Part shown: positions 7,775 through 15,918 of the stretch, in pieces
How the letters are laid out: each line of letters opens with the position of its first letter
Numbering within the stretch: the stretch's first letter is position 1
NCBI RefSeq assembly: GCF_013410955.1
Contig: NZ_JACCCG010000003.1
Location: forward strand, 186,001-250,000
DNA from: Microbacterium sp. AK009
GTDB lineage: Bacteria > Actinomycetota > Actinomycetes > Actinomycetales > Microbacteriaceae
Length of the DNA stretch: 64,000 bases
Reading direction: 5' to 3'
Notes under the pieces: model-generated
Told to the model about the DNA's origin: nothing
The model's database searches: none
The model's input: only the letters and a program-made list of their open reading frames with translations
Translations under genes and position numbers: made by a program

Positions 7775-9418
7775 TCATCCCGCCAGAGCACGATGCACCG
7801 ACGCGACGGCGCTGGAACCCTCGCCGACCGCCGCGGCCACCCGCTTCATCGAGCCGCGGCGCACGTCGCCGGCGGCGAAGATGCGGGGGAGCGAGGTCTC
7901 GAAGGGCAGGGGCTCGCGTCCCGTCGCCTGCCATCGCGTGAGCGATTGCACGGTGATGTCGGTGCCGGTGCGCACGAAGCCGTCGTCGTCGCGGTCGAGA
8001 TCGGGAAGCCAGGATGTCGCGGGGTCGGCGCCGATGAAGCAGAACAGACCGCGCGCGTCGACCTCGCCGACGCTGTCGATGGCGACTCGGCGCAGCGACC
8101 GGTCGCCGTCGAGGCCGACGACGTGCGAGCGCGTGTGCACGTGGACGCGCGGGTCTTCCAGGAGTCGGTCGACCAGGTAGCTGGACATCCGGAACGACAG
8201 GTCATCTCCACGAACGACCAGGTTGACGTCGCATCCGTTCGCCGCGAGGTAGAGGGCGGCCTGTCCCGCCGAATTCGCCCCGCCCACCACGACGACGGGC
8301 GACTCGGCCACCTGCCGCAGCTCGAGCGGCGTGGCGGCGTAGTAGATGCCGGCGCGTTCGAAGTCCTCCCACCGATCCAGCTGCAGCCGGCGGTAGCTGG
8401 CGCCGGAGGTCACGATCGTGCTGCGCGTGCGGATGCGCCTCCCGTCGGCGAGGGTGACATCGAGGTCGTCGCCGTGCTGTTCGAGGGCGATCGCCTCGCA
8501 GGGCGCGTAGACACGGACACCGAACTTCAGTGCCTGCAGCGTCGCCTGTCCGATGAGGTCGCTGCCGCTCACACCGAACGGGAAACCGAGGAAGTTCTCG
8601 ATGCGCGACGTCGCTGCGGCCTGGCCGCCCGGAGCGACCGCGTCAAGGAGCACCGTCTCCAGACCCTCCGACGCCCCGTAGATCGCTGCGGCGAGCCCGG
8701 CGGGGCCGCCTCCGATGACGACGAGGTCGACGACCTCGTCCGCCTGTCCCTGGTAGCTGAGCCCCAGCCGGTCGGCCACCATCCCGGGCGTCGCCCGGAC
8801 GAGGGGCTCGCCCTGGATGAACGCCACCGGAAGGTCCTCCGCGGTGAATTGCAGGGTCTTCCCCGACGCCTCCGCCCTCAGCACCTCATGATCGGTCACC
8901 GCGTGCGCGGCGTGGATGAGGTCGATCCGCTCAGCGAACCGGCGCAGCGCCAGGAACTCGCTGGACCCGTCCCTGCCGAGGAACTTCAGCGTCCACGCCG
9001 CCGAACCCCGTCGAAGGCTCTCGCGGCGGGCCCAGAGCGCGTGCAGGATGATGTCGCACAGCTCGTCGTCCTCGTTCATGATCCGGCGCAGCTGCGTCCG
9101 GGGGAGGAAGTACATCCTCCCCGCCTCGGTCGCGCGAGCGGACAGGAACGCCGCCTGACCGTTCAGCAGCCCGAGCTCGCCGACGATCGAGCCGGGACCG
9201 ACCGCGGCGAGGATCTCCTCGTCCGCCCAGGCGAGCGCATCGCGGACGATCTCCACCTCGCCGGTGCCGACCAGGATCATCGGGTAATCGCGCTCACCCG
9301 AACGGAAGACGTACTCGCCCGCGGCGACATCCCGTGACTCCGCGGCGGACGTGAGGCGCTCCCACTGGGAGTCGGTGAGGGTGGGTGATTGGACAGCGTC
9401 GAGATTCTGACCGGCCAT
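7775..9418 (-). CDS. Cyclic-nucleotide-binding/thioredoxin-reductase-like flavoprotein
   Basis: This 547-residue protein has three parts. Residues about 15-130 form a cyclic-nucleotide-binding fold with a phosphate-cassette-like 'GSIVGELGLLNGQ'. Residues about 140-225 look like a thioredoxin/glutaredoxin-type domain. Residues about 228-547 are a thioredoxin-reductase-type FAD/NADPH domain with 'VVIGGGPAGLAAAIYG' and the C-terminal 'IFAAGDVR'. Where true reductases carry the redox pair CxxC, this protein has 'YYAATPLE', so it cannot relay electrons by the normal dithiol. TAGCCT seven bases before the ATG suggests a leaderless start. It is followed by the UBP zinc-finger gene. It may be a ligand-gated flavoprotein with another electron acceptor. 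Confidence 0.85.
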   Translation of the reverse strand: MAGQNLDAVQSPTLTDSQWERLTSAAESRDVAAGEYVFRSGERDYPMILVGTGEVEIVRDALAWADEEILAAVGPGSIVGELGLLNGQAAFLSARATEAGRMYFLPRTQLRRIMNEDDELCDIILHALWARRESLRRGSAAWTLKFLGRDGSSEFLALRRFAERIDLIHAAHAVTDHEVLRAEASGKTLQFTAEDLPVAFIQGEPLVRATPGMVADRLGLSYQGQADEVVDLVVIGGGPAGLAAAIYGASEGLETVLLDAVAPGGQAAATSRIENFLGFPFGVSGSDLIGQATLQALKFGVRVYAPCEAIALEQHGDDLDVTLADGRRIRTRSTIVTSGASYRRLQLDRWEDFERAGIYYAATPLELRQVAESPVVVVGGANSAGQAALYLAANGCDVNLVVRGDDLSFRMSSYLVDRLLEDPRVHVHTRSHVVGLDGDRSLRRVAIDSVGEVDARGLFCFIGADPATSWLPDLDRDDDGFVRTGTDITVQSLTRWQATGREPLPFETSLPRIFAAGDVRRGSMKRVAAAVGEGSSAVASVHRALAG

Positions 9419-9428
9419 GCCCAGAAGG

Positions 9429-11321
9429 CTACTCAGCCGGTGCGTCAGCGCGAGGGGCCCGCGGCTCTTCGCGTGACGCCTGCAGCGAACGGATGAGAGT
9501 CTGTGCGTCGTAGGGACCGTGATGGCGGCGGCCGCCCAGGAAGAACGTCGGCACCGCTGAGATGTTCATCGCTTCGGCGTCGAGCATGTCGTCGCGCACC
9601 CGTGCGGTCACCTCGGGTGAGGTGAGGTCGCGCTCGAACCGCTCGACATCCAGCCCGAGCGAGGCCGCGAGGCGCACGATGTCGGAGGGGAGCTGGTGTT
9701 CCTGATCCGAGAAGAGACCGCGCTCGAACTCGAAGAACCGCCCCTGGAGCGACGCCGCCTCCGACGCCTCTGCGCCCGCAAGGGCGTTCGGATGCTGCTG
9801 GGTCAGCGGCGCATGTCGCCACACGTACCGCAGCTGATCTCCCAGCTCTCGCCGGACCTCCTCGATCGATCCCGAGGCCTTCAGGCAGAACGGGCACTGG
9901 AAGTCGCCGTACTCGACGATCTCGTAGGGCGCGTCCATCGAACCGAAGATGTGGTCGCGTCGTGGGTCGACCGCCCGGACGAGGGTCTCGCCCGTCTGCA
10001 CATCGGGGTGCATCGCGTCGGACACCCGGAACACGATGGTGGCGACGATGAAGGCGAGGACGGATGCGGCGAGAACCCCGACCCGCGCCTCGTTCTGGGC
10101 GAGGTCGTCGTCGATCGCGAGGTCGACGATGAAGAGCGAGATGGTGAATCCGATACCGCACAGGGCCGCTCCTCCGGCGATCCGGTCGAGGGTGAGGCCC
10201 GGCCCGAAGTCGCCGATCTTCAGCACGCGAAGCACGGCCGACGACCCGAAGACGCCGAGGAACTTCCCCGCGACCAGACCGATGACGATCCCCCAGGTGA
10301 GGGCGGAGCCCATCGCGCCGGCGAGGATCTCCGGCGTGAGCTGAACGCCCGCGTTGGCCAGAGCGAACAGCGGCAGGATGACGTAGGCGACGTACGGGGC
10401 GTAGGCGGACTGCAGGCGCTCGTTGATCGAGATCGACTCGCGCAGGCTGTTCGCCGCGGCTCGGGCGTACTCGGTGTTCGGCGATTGGCGGAAGGTGCGC
10501 GCGAGGTCGAGCGCATGCTCCACGTCGCGCCGGTTGGGCCGGTAGACCGGTACGAGGAGGGCGATCGCGACACCGGCGAGGGTCGGGTGCACGCCGGAGG
10601 CGAGGAACGCCAGCCACACGGTGATCGCGAGGGTCGCGTACACCGGACCGCGACCGGACGGCAGATAGCGGGTGAAATACACGCCGACCAGCCCGACCGC
10701 GGCGATCAGGAGTGGCAGCGGAGTGAAGTTCTCGGTGTAGACGAGCGCGATGATGCTCAGGGCGCCGATGTCGTCGACCACCGCCAGCGAGAGCAGGAAG
10801 ATCCGCAGTCGCCCCGGGATCCTCGGACCCACCAGTGCGAGGGCGCCGACCAGGAAGGCGGTGTCGGTCGAGATGACCACGCCCCAGGCGTGGGCGTACC
10901 CCGAGGGGAGGGCGACCCAGAAGAACAGGAGGGCGGGGACGACGAGGCCCGCGAGCGCCGCGACAACGGGCACCAGCGCGCGGGACCAGCTGGTGAGCTC
11001 GCCGATCGCGAACTCGCGCCGCACTTCGAGGCCCACGGTGAAGAAGAAGATCGCCATCAGGGCGTCGTTCACGAGCGCGTGGAGGGTGAAGTCGAGTTGG
11101 ATGTCGCCGAGCCCGACCGTCAGCTCCATCTCCCAGAAGGACTCATAGGCCCCGTGCGCGACATTCGCCCAGACGACGGCCGCGACGGTGGCGATGAGAA
11201 GCAGCAGGGCGGCTGCCCGGTTCTGCCCGATCGCCCCGATCTTCTCCGCGATGGAATGCCGTCGGCGCGGGCGGGGCGCGGGCGCGGCGGGCGGGTCGGC
11301 GGATGTCGTGGAAGCACTCAT
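9429..11321 (-). CDS. nhaA: NhaA Na+/H+ antiporter fused to DsbA-like thioredoxin domain
   Basis: This 630-residue fusion has two parts. Residues about 25-420 are an NhaA antiporter with the essential aspartates in 'STDTAFL' and 'LAVVDDIGA' (D163/D164 of the E. coli protein) and the usual 10-12 membrane helices. Residues about 440-615 are a DsbA/thioredoxin-fold domain with 'FQCPFCLKA' (CxxC active site) and the cis-proline loop 'SAVPTFFLGG'. NhaA exchanges protons for sodium; NhaA-DsbA fusions are known in actinobacteria, but the role of the thiol domain is unclear. ATG 11321 is preferred over a start five codons upstream. The stop lies 11 bases from the next minus-strand gene. Confidence 0.9.
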   Translation of the reverse strand: MSASTTSADPPAAPAPRPRRRHSIAEKIGAIGQNRAAALLLLIATVAAVVWANVAHGAYESFWEMELTVGLGDIQLDFTLHALVNDALMAIFFFTVGLEVRREFAIGELTSWSRALVPVVAALAGLVVPALLFFWVALPSGYAHAWGVVISTDTAFLVGALALVGPRIPGRLRIFLLSLAVVDDIGALSIIALVYTENFTPLPLLIAAVGLVGVYFTRYLPSGRGPVYATLAITVWLAFLASGVHPTLAGVAIALLVPVYRPNRRDVEHALDLARTFRQSPNTEYARAAANSLRESISINERLQSAYAPYVAYVILPLFALANAGVQLTPEILAGAMGSALTWGIVIGLVAGKFLGVFGSSAVLRVLKIGDFGPGLTLDRIAGGAALCGIGFTISLFIVDLAIDDDLAQNEARVGVLAASVLAFIVATIVFRVSDAMHPDVQTGETLVRAVDPRRDHIFGSMDAPYEIVEYGDFQCPFCLKASGSIEEVRRELGDQLRYVWRHAPLTQQHPNALAGAEASEAASLQGRFFEFERGLFSDQEHQLPSDIVRLAASLGLDVERFERDLTSPEVTARVRDDMLDAEAMNISAVPTFFLGGRRHHGPYDAQTLIRSLQASREEPRAPRADAPAE

Positions 11322-11444
11322 GGTCGAACTGGGCACATGCTAGAGCACTCGTGTGTCCGGCACATCATCCCGCGTCGGTACCCGATCCAACCGTCCCTCG
11401 TCAAACCCCCGCGGCACGGGGCGGCTCGTGTCTACCGTCGAGGG

Positions 11445-12443
11445 ATGGCTCACCCGACCCACCGGCCGCGGATCAGTGTCGTCATCCCCGTGAAGGACGA
11501 CGCCGACGAGCTCCGGCAGGCGCTGGCGGCGCTCGGCGAGCAGACGGTGCGACCCGACGAGGTCGTCGTGCTCGACAACGGCTCCGACGACCACGTCGAA
11601 ACGGTCGCGCGGGAGGCGGGCACCCGTCTGGTGCGGGTGCCCGGCGGCGGGATACCCCGCGCGAATGCGGCTGCCTTCGATGCGGCCACCGGCGACATCG
11701 TCGCGCGCATGGATGCCGACTGTCGACCGGGCCCGACCTGGGTGGCGGGGATCGTCCGCGCCTTCGATGCCCGGCCCGAGCTCGCCGCCGTGACGGGTGG
11801 TGGCCGTTTCGTCGACGGACCCGCATGGCTCCGCCGACCGCTCGCCGCCATCTACCTCTTCGCCTACTCGGCATCGCTCTGGCCGGCACTCGGCCACGCG
11901 CCGCTCTGGGGGTCGAATCTGGCGGTGCGACGAGAGGCCTGGCAGCGCGTCGCGCATCTCGTCCACCGAGACGACCCCGACGTGCACGACGATCTCGATC
12001 TCGCCTTCCATCTCGGCGAGCGTCACCGCATCGCTCTGGTTCCGGGGCTCCCCATGGGGGTGTCCATGCGGCCGTTCGCCGATGCGTCGGCAATGCGTCG
12101 GCGGTTCCGCCGCGGCATCCACACGGTCTTCCTCCACTGGCCGCGAAACGTGCCACCCGTGCGGGTCGCGCGCCTCACCCTCGCGCGCGCGACGGGGCGG
12201 ACCTTCCCCGGTGCCGCCCGGATGTCAACGGGGTCGACCGGCGTGGGTGAGGGCCGCACAGTGGACCACATGAGCGACGCGACAGCATCCCAGCCCTCCG
12301 ACCCGACCGACGCCGCCGACGGAGCGCAGACCCACGAACCTACCCCCGACGCGGACGGCGACACGGTGGCGGTGGACGACGGGGATTCCCTGCGCGACCG
12401 CAGCGACCTCCAGGATCTTCCGCCCGTGGACGCGAGGACCTGA
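11445..12443 (+). CDS. Glycosyltransferase family 2 with acidic C-terminal extension
   Basis: This 332-residue protein has a GT-A fold: 'ISVVIPVKDDADELRQAL' near residue 10, 'VLDNGSDD' and the metal-binding 'ARMDADCRPGPTW'. These are GT2 hallmarks, so it probably transfers an NDP-sugar to a lipid or surface acceptor. TACCGT six bases before ATG 11445 suggests leaderless initiation. The GT domain ends near residue 260. The frame then runs through 'TVDHMSDATASQPSD' into about 57 acidic, Asp/Pro/Thr-rich residues that look like a separate small protein with its own ATG at 12270. A lost stop codon or a genuine disordered tail are both possible. Confidence 0.8.
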   Translation: MAHPTHRPRISVVIPVKDDADELRQALAALGEQTVRPDEVVVLDNGSDDHVETVAREAGTRLVRVPGGGIPRANAAAFDAATGDIVARMDADCRPGPTWVAGIVRAFDARPELAAVTGGGRFVDGPAWLRRPLAAIYLFAYSASLWPALGHAPLWGSNLAVRREAWQRVAHLVHRDDPDVHDDLDLAFHLGERHRIALVPGLPMGVSMRPFADASAMRRRFRRGIHTVFLHWPRNVPPVRVARLTLARATGRTFPGAARMSTGSTGVGEGRTVDHMSDATASQPSDPTDAADGAQTHEPTPDADGDTVAVDDGDSLRDRSDLQDLPPVDART

Positions 12444-12454
12444 TCCGCCCTCGG

Positions 12455-12468
12455 GCCCGCGAGCGGGC
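12455..12468. terminator. Hairpin between convergent genes
   Basis: GCCCGC and GCGGGC are separated by two bases and lie in the 37-base gap between two convergent stops. The stem is short and there is no T tract, so a role as a bidirectional terminator is only plausible. Confidence 0.35.
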
Positions 12469-12480
12469 GCACCCACGCGC

Positions 12481-12936
12481 TCAGCCGAGGCGGTCCAGGA
12501 AGACGTCGAGCGCGGCCTCGACGCTTGCCTCCAGCACCTCGCCCGGGTCGTCGGTGTCGAGCGCCAGCGCGCGGTGCCCGGTACCGGTGTCATCGGCCCA
12601 CCCCACGTACACGGTGCCCGGGGGGTGTCCGTCCGAGGGATCCGGACCGCCGACGCCGGTCACCGACACGGCGATGTCGGCGACGATGAGCCGGCGCACA
12701 CCCCGGGCAAGCTGCTCAGCGCACTGCGGAGAACACGGATCCGTGCCGGGTTCCAGCCCGAGGAGCCGCTCCTTCACGTCGAGGGCGTAGCAGATCACGC
12801 CCCCGGCGAACCACTCCTGCGCCGATGCGCCCTTTCCGATCGTCGAGGCGAGCAGGCCGCAGGTCAGCGACTCGGCGACGGCCAACCGTGCGCCGCGCTC
12901 CTGTGCGCGCTCCGCGAGCGCCTCGACGACGTCCAT
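12481..12936 (-). CDS. CinA family protein (nicotinamide-nucleotide amidohydrolase type)
   Basis: This 151-residue protein corresponds to the stand-alone C-terminal CinA/PncC domain. The diagnostic 'AVAESLTCGLLAS' (residues 19-31) supplies the catalytic serine region, and 'VTGVGGPD' with 'GTVYVGW' follows as expected. PncC-type enzymes hydrolyse NMN to NaMN and ammonia in pyridine-nucleotide salvage; they act in the cytoplasm. The start overlaps the upstream gene's stop by a few bases (ATGA), so translation is coupled to that small acidic protein. The N-terminal MoCF-like domain of full-length CinA is absent, which is normal for PncC proteins. Confidence 0.85.
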   Translation of the reverse strand: MDVVEALAERAQERGARLAVAESLTCGLLASTIGKGASAQEWFAGGVICYALDVKERLLGLEPGTDPCSPQCAEQLARGVRRLIVADIAVSVTGVGGPDPSDGHPPGTVYVGWADDTGTGHRALALDTDDPGEVLEASVEAALDVFLDRLG

Positions 12937-13370
12937 CAGGGGTGGACGCCCGGAGAGGTGTCGTCGTCCGAGGGGCTCTCCACCTCTCGGACCAGGGCGT
13001 CGAGGTCGACGTCGTCAGCGAGACCGGCGTCACGCAGACGGCGGGACAGGATGTCGCGAACCTGGTCTTCGCGCGCGTTGCCGAGCTGGATGTCGGCCCG
13101 GGTCTGCACCAGGATGCCGCGCACCTCTTCGCTCAGCGTCGTGGAGTTTTGATCCTCGAGGGGTGCGTCCTGGGTGGCGACATCGTCAGGCTCTCCGCCG
13201 CGCGGGCCGACACCGGCGATGTCGTTCTGGCTCGACGCCTCGTCGCCTGTCGCATCCCTGCCCTCCGGGGCGACTGCCGGGGCCGCGCCGGAATCGGCAC
13301 CGCCGCCGCCCGCGGGCGTCGGGCTCACCGATGCTGCCTTGTCGTCGTCGTGCGGCTGGTTCGTGGTCAT
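12936..13370 (-). CDS. Acidic low-complexity protein with short helical C-terminus
   Basis: This 144-residue protein is not assigned to a known family. Residues 1-75 are Gly/Ala/Asp/Pro-rich and probably disordered. Residues about 78-125 could form two helices ('TTLSEEVRGILVQTRADI' and 'DQVRDILSRRLRDAG'). A good GGAAGGGAA ribosome site precedes ATG 13370. The stop overlaps the start of the CinA gene, so the two are translationally coupled. No membrane segment or signal is seen. Confidence 0.6.
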   Translation of the reverse strand: MTTNQPHDDDKAASVSPTPAGGGGADSGAAPAVAPEGRDATGDEASSQNDIAGVGPRGGEPDDVATQDAPLEDQNSTTLSEEVRGILVQTRADIQLGNAREDQVRDILSRRLRDAGLADDVDLDALVREVESPSDDDTSPGVHP

Positions 13371-13595
13371 GTGGGTTCCCTTCCCGGGGGCGGTGCCGTC
13401 GATGGACGATACCGCGGCTGTGGTCCAGCCTGGCGCGACGGGGTCCGGTGCGCACCCGCTTGACGGTCGCGTCGTCGCGGGGTACCGCGCGGTCGCGGGG
13501 GAGCGGGGCGGACAGCGGAAGTGGTCCGACCGCCGCTGTCAAGGGTCTGGGCGACGCCATTCCTTCGGGCGCACCATCGAGACGAGGTGAAAGCC

Positions 13596-13880
13596 ATGTA
13601 CAACCTCAGTGAGAGATTCTTCGAGTTCGCGCCGGTGACCGGTGACTCGTGGCAGCTCCGCGATCGCTCCCTGCCCGACGACGACCCCCGCGGTGTGATC
13701 GCCATCGTGACGCGTGTCGCCTTCGGCGTCGACGTGATCTGGGGCCGGGGTATTCGCGCGCCCGACCACTTCGGCCGCCTCGATGACGTTCTCCGCACCG
13801 CCGTAGAGGTGCTCTCACGCGGCAGCGGCGGACCGCGCCGACCGGTGCCGATCCCGCACCGCCCGCCCGCGCGCGGGTGA
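13596..13880 (+). CDS. Small hypothetical protein
   Basis: This 94-residue protein is of unknown function. It starts at ATG 13596 with GAGG a few bases upstream; the longer open frame upstream is not convincing. The N-terminal two thirds alternate strand-like segments ('RGVIAIVTRVAFGVDVIWG') with a helix ('RLDDVLRTAVEVLS'); the tail is Arg/Pro-rich. Base composition matches its neighbours. It lies alone between the divergent CinA-linked gene and an SDR gene. Confidence 0.5.
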   Translation: MYNLSERFFEFAPVTGDSWQLRDRSLPDDDPRGVIAIVTRVAFGVDVIWGRGIRAPDHFGRLDDVLRTAVEVLSRGSGGPRRPVPIPHRPPARG

Positions 13881-13974
13881 ACCCGCGGCATCCGGCTGTC
13901 AACCCCCTCGCTCCTGCGACCATCTGCGACGAAAGTCGACTCGACATCGGCCGTCGACCTCGAGGAGCACTCCC

Positions 13975-14836
13975 ATGTCGGATAGCACCGAGCAGGACTT
14001 CCCGCCTCAGGGGCAGGAGCAGCCCGGAACCACCGAAGAGATGACGCCGGACCCCGACCACGGCGAGGAAAGCTACGTCGGCTCCGGGAGGCTCGCCGGC
14101 AAGCGCGCCCTCATCACCGGGGGCGACTCGGGTATTGGCCGCGCCGTGGCCATCGCGTTCGCGCGAGAGGGCGCCGATGTCGTCATCACGGCGATGCCGG
14201 AGGAGGAACAGGATGCCGCGGGCACCGTCTCCCTCGTCGAAGACGCCGGCCGCACCGGTGCGGCGCTCGTCGGCGATCTGCGCGACGAGGCGTTCGCGAC
14301 GGGCATCGTCGGTGACGCGGCGGAGCAGATGGGAGGTCTCGACATCGTCGTGCTGAACGCCGCGTACCAGGCCGACCGCGACAGCCTGGCCACCATCCCC
14401 ACCGACGAGTTCGATCGCGTCTTCCGCACCAACCTCTACGCGCTGATGTTCACCGCGCGCGCAGCCCTGCCGCGACTGGCGGCGGGAGCATCGATCATCG
14501 TCACCTCGTCGGTCCAGGCGTTCCAGCCCTCGCCCGGGCTCATCGATTACGCGATGACGAAGGCGGCGCAGGTGGCGTTCGTGAAGGCGCTGGCGCAGGA
14601 GGTCGGCGAGCGGGGCATCCGGGTCAACGCCGTTGCTCCGGGGCCGATCTGGACACCGCTCATCCCCGCGACCGGCTTCGACGAGGAGAAGCTCATATCC
14701 TTCGGTTCCGACACCCCCCTCGGGCGTGCCGGTCAGCCTGCGGAGCTCGCCGGGGCGTATGTCTACCTCGCCTCGGACGACGCGTCGTACACGTCGGGGG
14801 CCGTCCTCGCCGTGACGGGGGGGCAAGCCGCTGTAG
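13975..14836 (+). CDS. SDR oxidoreductase (general stress protein 39-like), frame shifted at a G run
   Basis: This SDR has the polar N-terminal extension typical of the YdaD/GSP39 group, then 'LITGGDSGIGRAVAIAF', 'VVLNAA' and the catalytic 'YAMTK'. Family members are NADP-dependent and often stress-induced. The as-read frame runs on to 14967 and into the next gene, but the expected family ending 'VTGGKPL*' is present one frame over. The run of seven G at 14817-14823 holds one base too many, and removing it gives a stop at 14834-14836 and a 286-residue protein. GAGGAG lies upstream of ATG 13975. The extra G may be a sequencing error or a real frameshift. Confidence 0.8.
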
Positions 14837-14885
14837 CCGCACGCACTCGCCGCCCTGGTGGGGCCGGACTGGGTAGGATCTCCCC

Positions 14886-15227
14886 ATGGGCAGGTTCATC
14901 TATGACACGATGGCGAATTCCGTTGACATCGAAGACCGGACGCTCGCTCACCTCCGGATCGTCGTGATGAACAAGCTCCGCCGGTCGGAGTCGTTCATGT
15001 TCGACGTCGAGATCGGCGACGGCAGCGGTCGACGCAGCTTCTGGATGCACCCGTCGGTGCCGATGCAGTTCCACTTCTTCGGCAGCCGGAACCCCCGCAT
15101 CAACCGCCTGTGGATCGAGGAGCTCATGCTCGCCGCAAGCGGCCCGAACGGCCTCAGCATCACTCCCGAGCCCGCCGAGGAAGAGAATCCGCCGAACCCC
15201 GGGTCGGCCCCTCGCGGCCTGAGCTGA
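14886..15227 (+). CDS. DUF7882 family protein
   Basis: This 113-residue protein belongs to a family typical of Microbacteriaceae, sometimes mislabelled 'ATP-dependent DNA ligase'. It has 'MGRFIYDT' at the N-terminus, 'VDIEDRTLAHLRIVV' and 'KLRRSESFMF', then 'SFWMHPSVPMQFHFFG' and a terminal 'ASGPNGLSITPEP'. The function is unknown; it is probably a small cytoplasmic beta-rich protein. TAGGAT at 14874-14879 stands six bases before ATG, so transcription is probably leaderless and independent of the SDR gene. A second family member lies 50 bases away on the other strand. Confidence 0.85.
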   Translation: MGRFIYDTMANSVDIEDRTLAHLRIVVMNKLRRSESFMFDVEIGDGSGRRSFWMHPSVPMQFHFFGSRNPRINRLWIEELMLAASGPNGLSITPEPAEEENPPNPGSAPRGLS

Positions 15228-15277
15228 CCCCGCCGGTCGGGTCGGCTTCGCGACGCCGCGGCGCGATCGCGGGCGGG

Positions 15278-15640
15278 TCAGCGGAGGGCGCGCAGCTCGG
15301 CGATGTGCTGCGGAGCGGCGTTCTCCGTGGAGGCGTCCATGTGGTCGGTGATCAGCATGATGCCGCCGCTGGAATTCGCCGAACCCACCAGTTCGTCGAT
15401 CCATGCACGGCTGATCGCAGGCTGCTCCGGATCGTCGAAGACGAAGCGCAACGGAATCGACGGGTGCAGCCAGATCGTGCTGCGCCCGGTCGGCTCCTCA
15501 TCCGGATGCCGCCACGACAGGGTGAAGCTCTCATCGCGGCGCAGCTTCGTGGCGATGACGACCTTCAGGTGCGCCAGCGCCCGATCCTCGATGTGGATGG
15601 GGGTCGCCGAGCCGCCGTAGAAGATGGTGCCCACGATCAC
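15278..15640 (-). CDS. DUF7882 family protein (second copy)
   Basis: This 120-residue protein is a paralogue of the plus-strand gene at 14886 and converges with it. 'HIEDRALAHLKVVI', 'KLRRDESFTLSW' and 'TIWLHPSIPLRFVF' match the family in order. GTG 15640 overlaps the upstream stop (GTGA), supporting coupling; a GTG two codons on (15634) would give the more usual 'MGTIFYGG' and is an alternative. The function is unknown. Having two diverged copies side by side suggests an old duplication. Confidence 0.8.
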   Translation of the reverse strand: MIVGTIFYGGSATPIHIEDRALAHLKVVIATKLRRDESFTLSWRHPDEEPTGRSTIWLHPSIPLRFVFDDPEQPAISRAWIDELVGSANSSGGIMLITDHMDASTENAAPQHIAELRALR

Positions 15641-15801
15641 GTCACCCCTCGGCCGACCGGTGCGGTCGAGCGCTCAGGGGGGAGGAGCGGGTTCGGCTCC
15701 GCGGGGTTCGGCGCGGTCGGTTCGTCCGGCGTCGGGACGACGGGCTCGGCGGGAGTGGAGCCCGGAGTCTCCTCAGGAAGAGGGAGTGCAGCGAAAGTCA
15801 T
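15637..15801 (-). CDS. Proline-rich mini-protein coupled to DUF7882
   Basis: This 54-residue protein is short and very rich in Pro, Thr and Glu ('TPAEPVVPTPDEPTAPN'), so it is probably disordered. The start ATG 15801 is preceded by a near-perfect ribosome site (AAGGAGG, seven bases), and the stop overlaps the DUF7882 start by four bases. It may exist mainly to drive coupled translation of the next gene, or be a partner of it. No homology is recognised. Confidence 0.6.
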   Translation of the reverse strand: MTFAALPLPEETPGSTPAEPVVPTPDEPTAPNPAEPNPLLPPERSTAPVGRGVT

Positions 15802-15918
15802 GACAACCTCCTTCACGCTCCACAATGCGCCGAACCGGGCCGGCAGCCCAGTGGGTTGACGGCCCGGGTTCCGGGGTATACCCGCGCGCACGCGCGCGGC
15901 AGCCGCGCGGTTCTCCGG

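Noticed and set aside
9696..11444. Upstream extension of the glycosyltransferase frame
   Set aside because: It is antisense to NhaA-DsbA and lacks GT or membrane features; the GT2 gene starts at 11445 with a promoter element.
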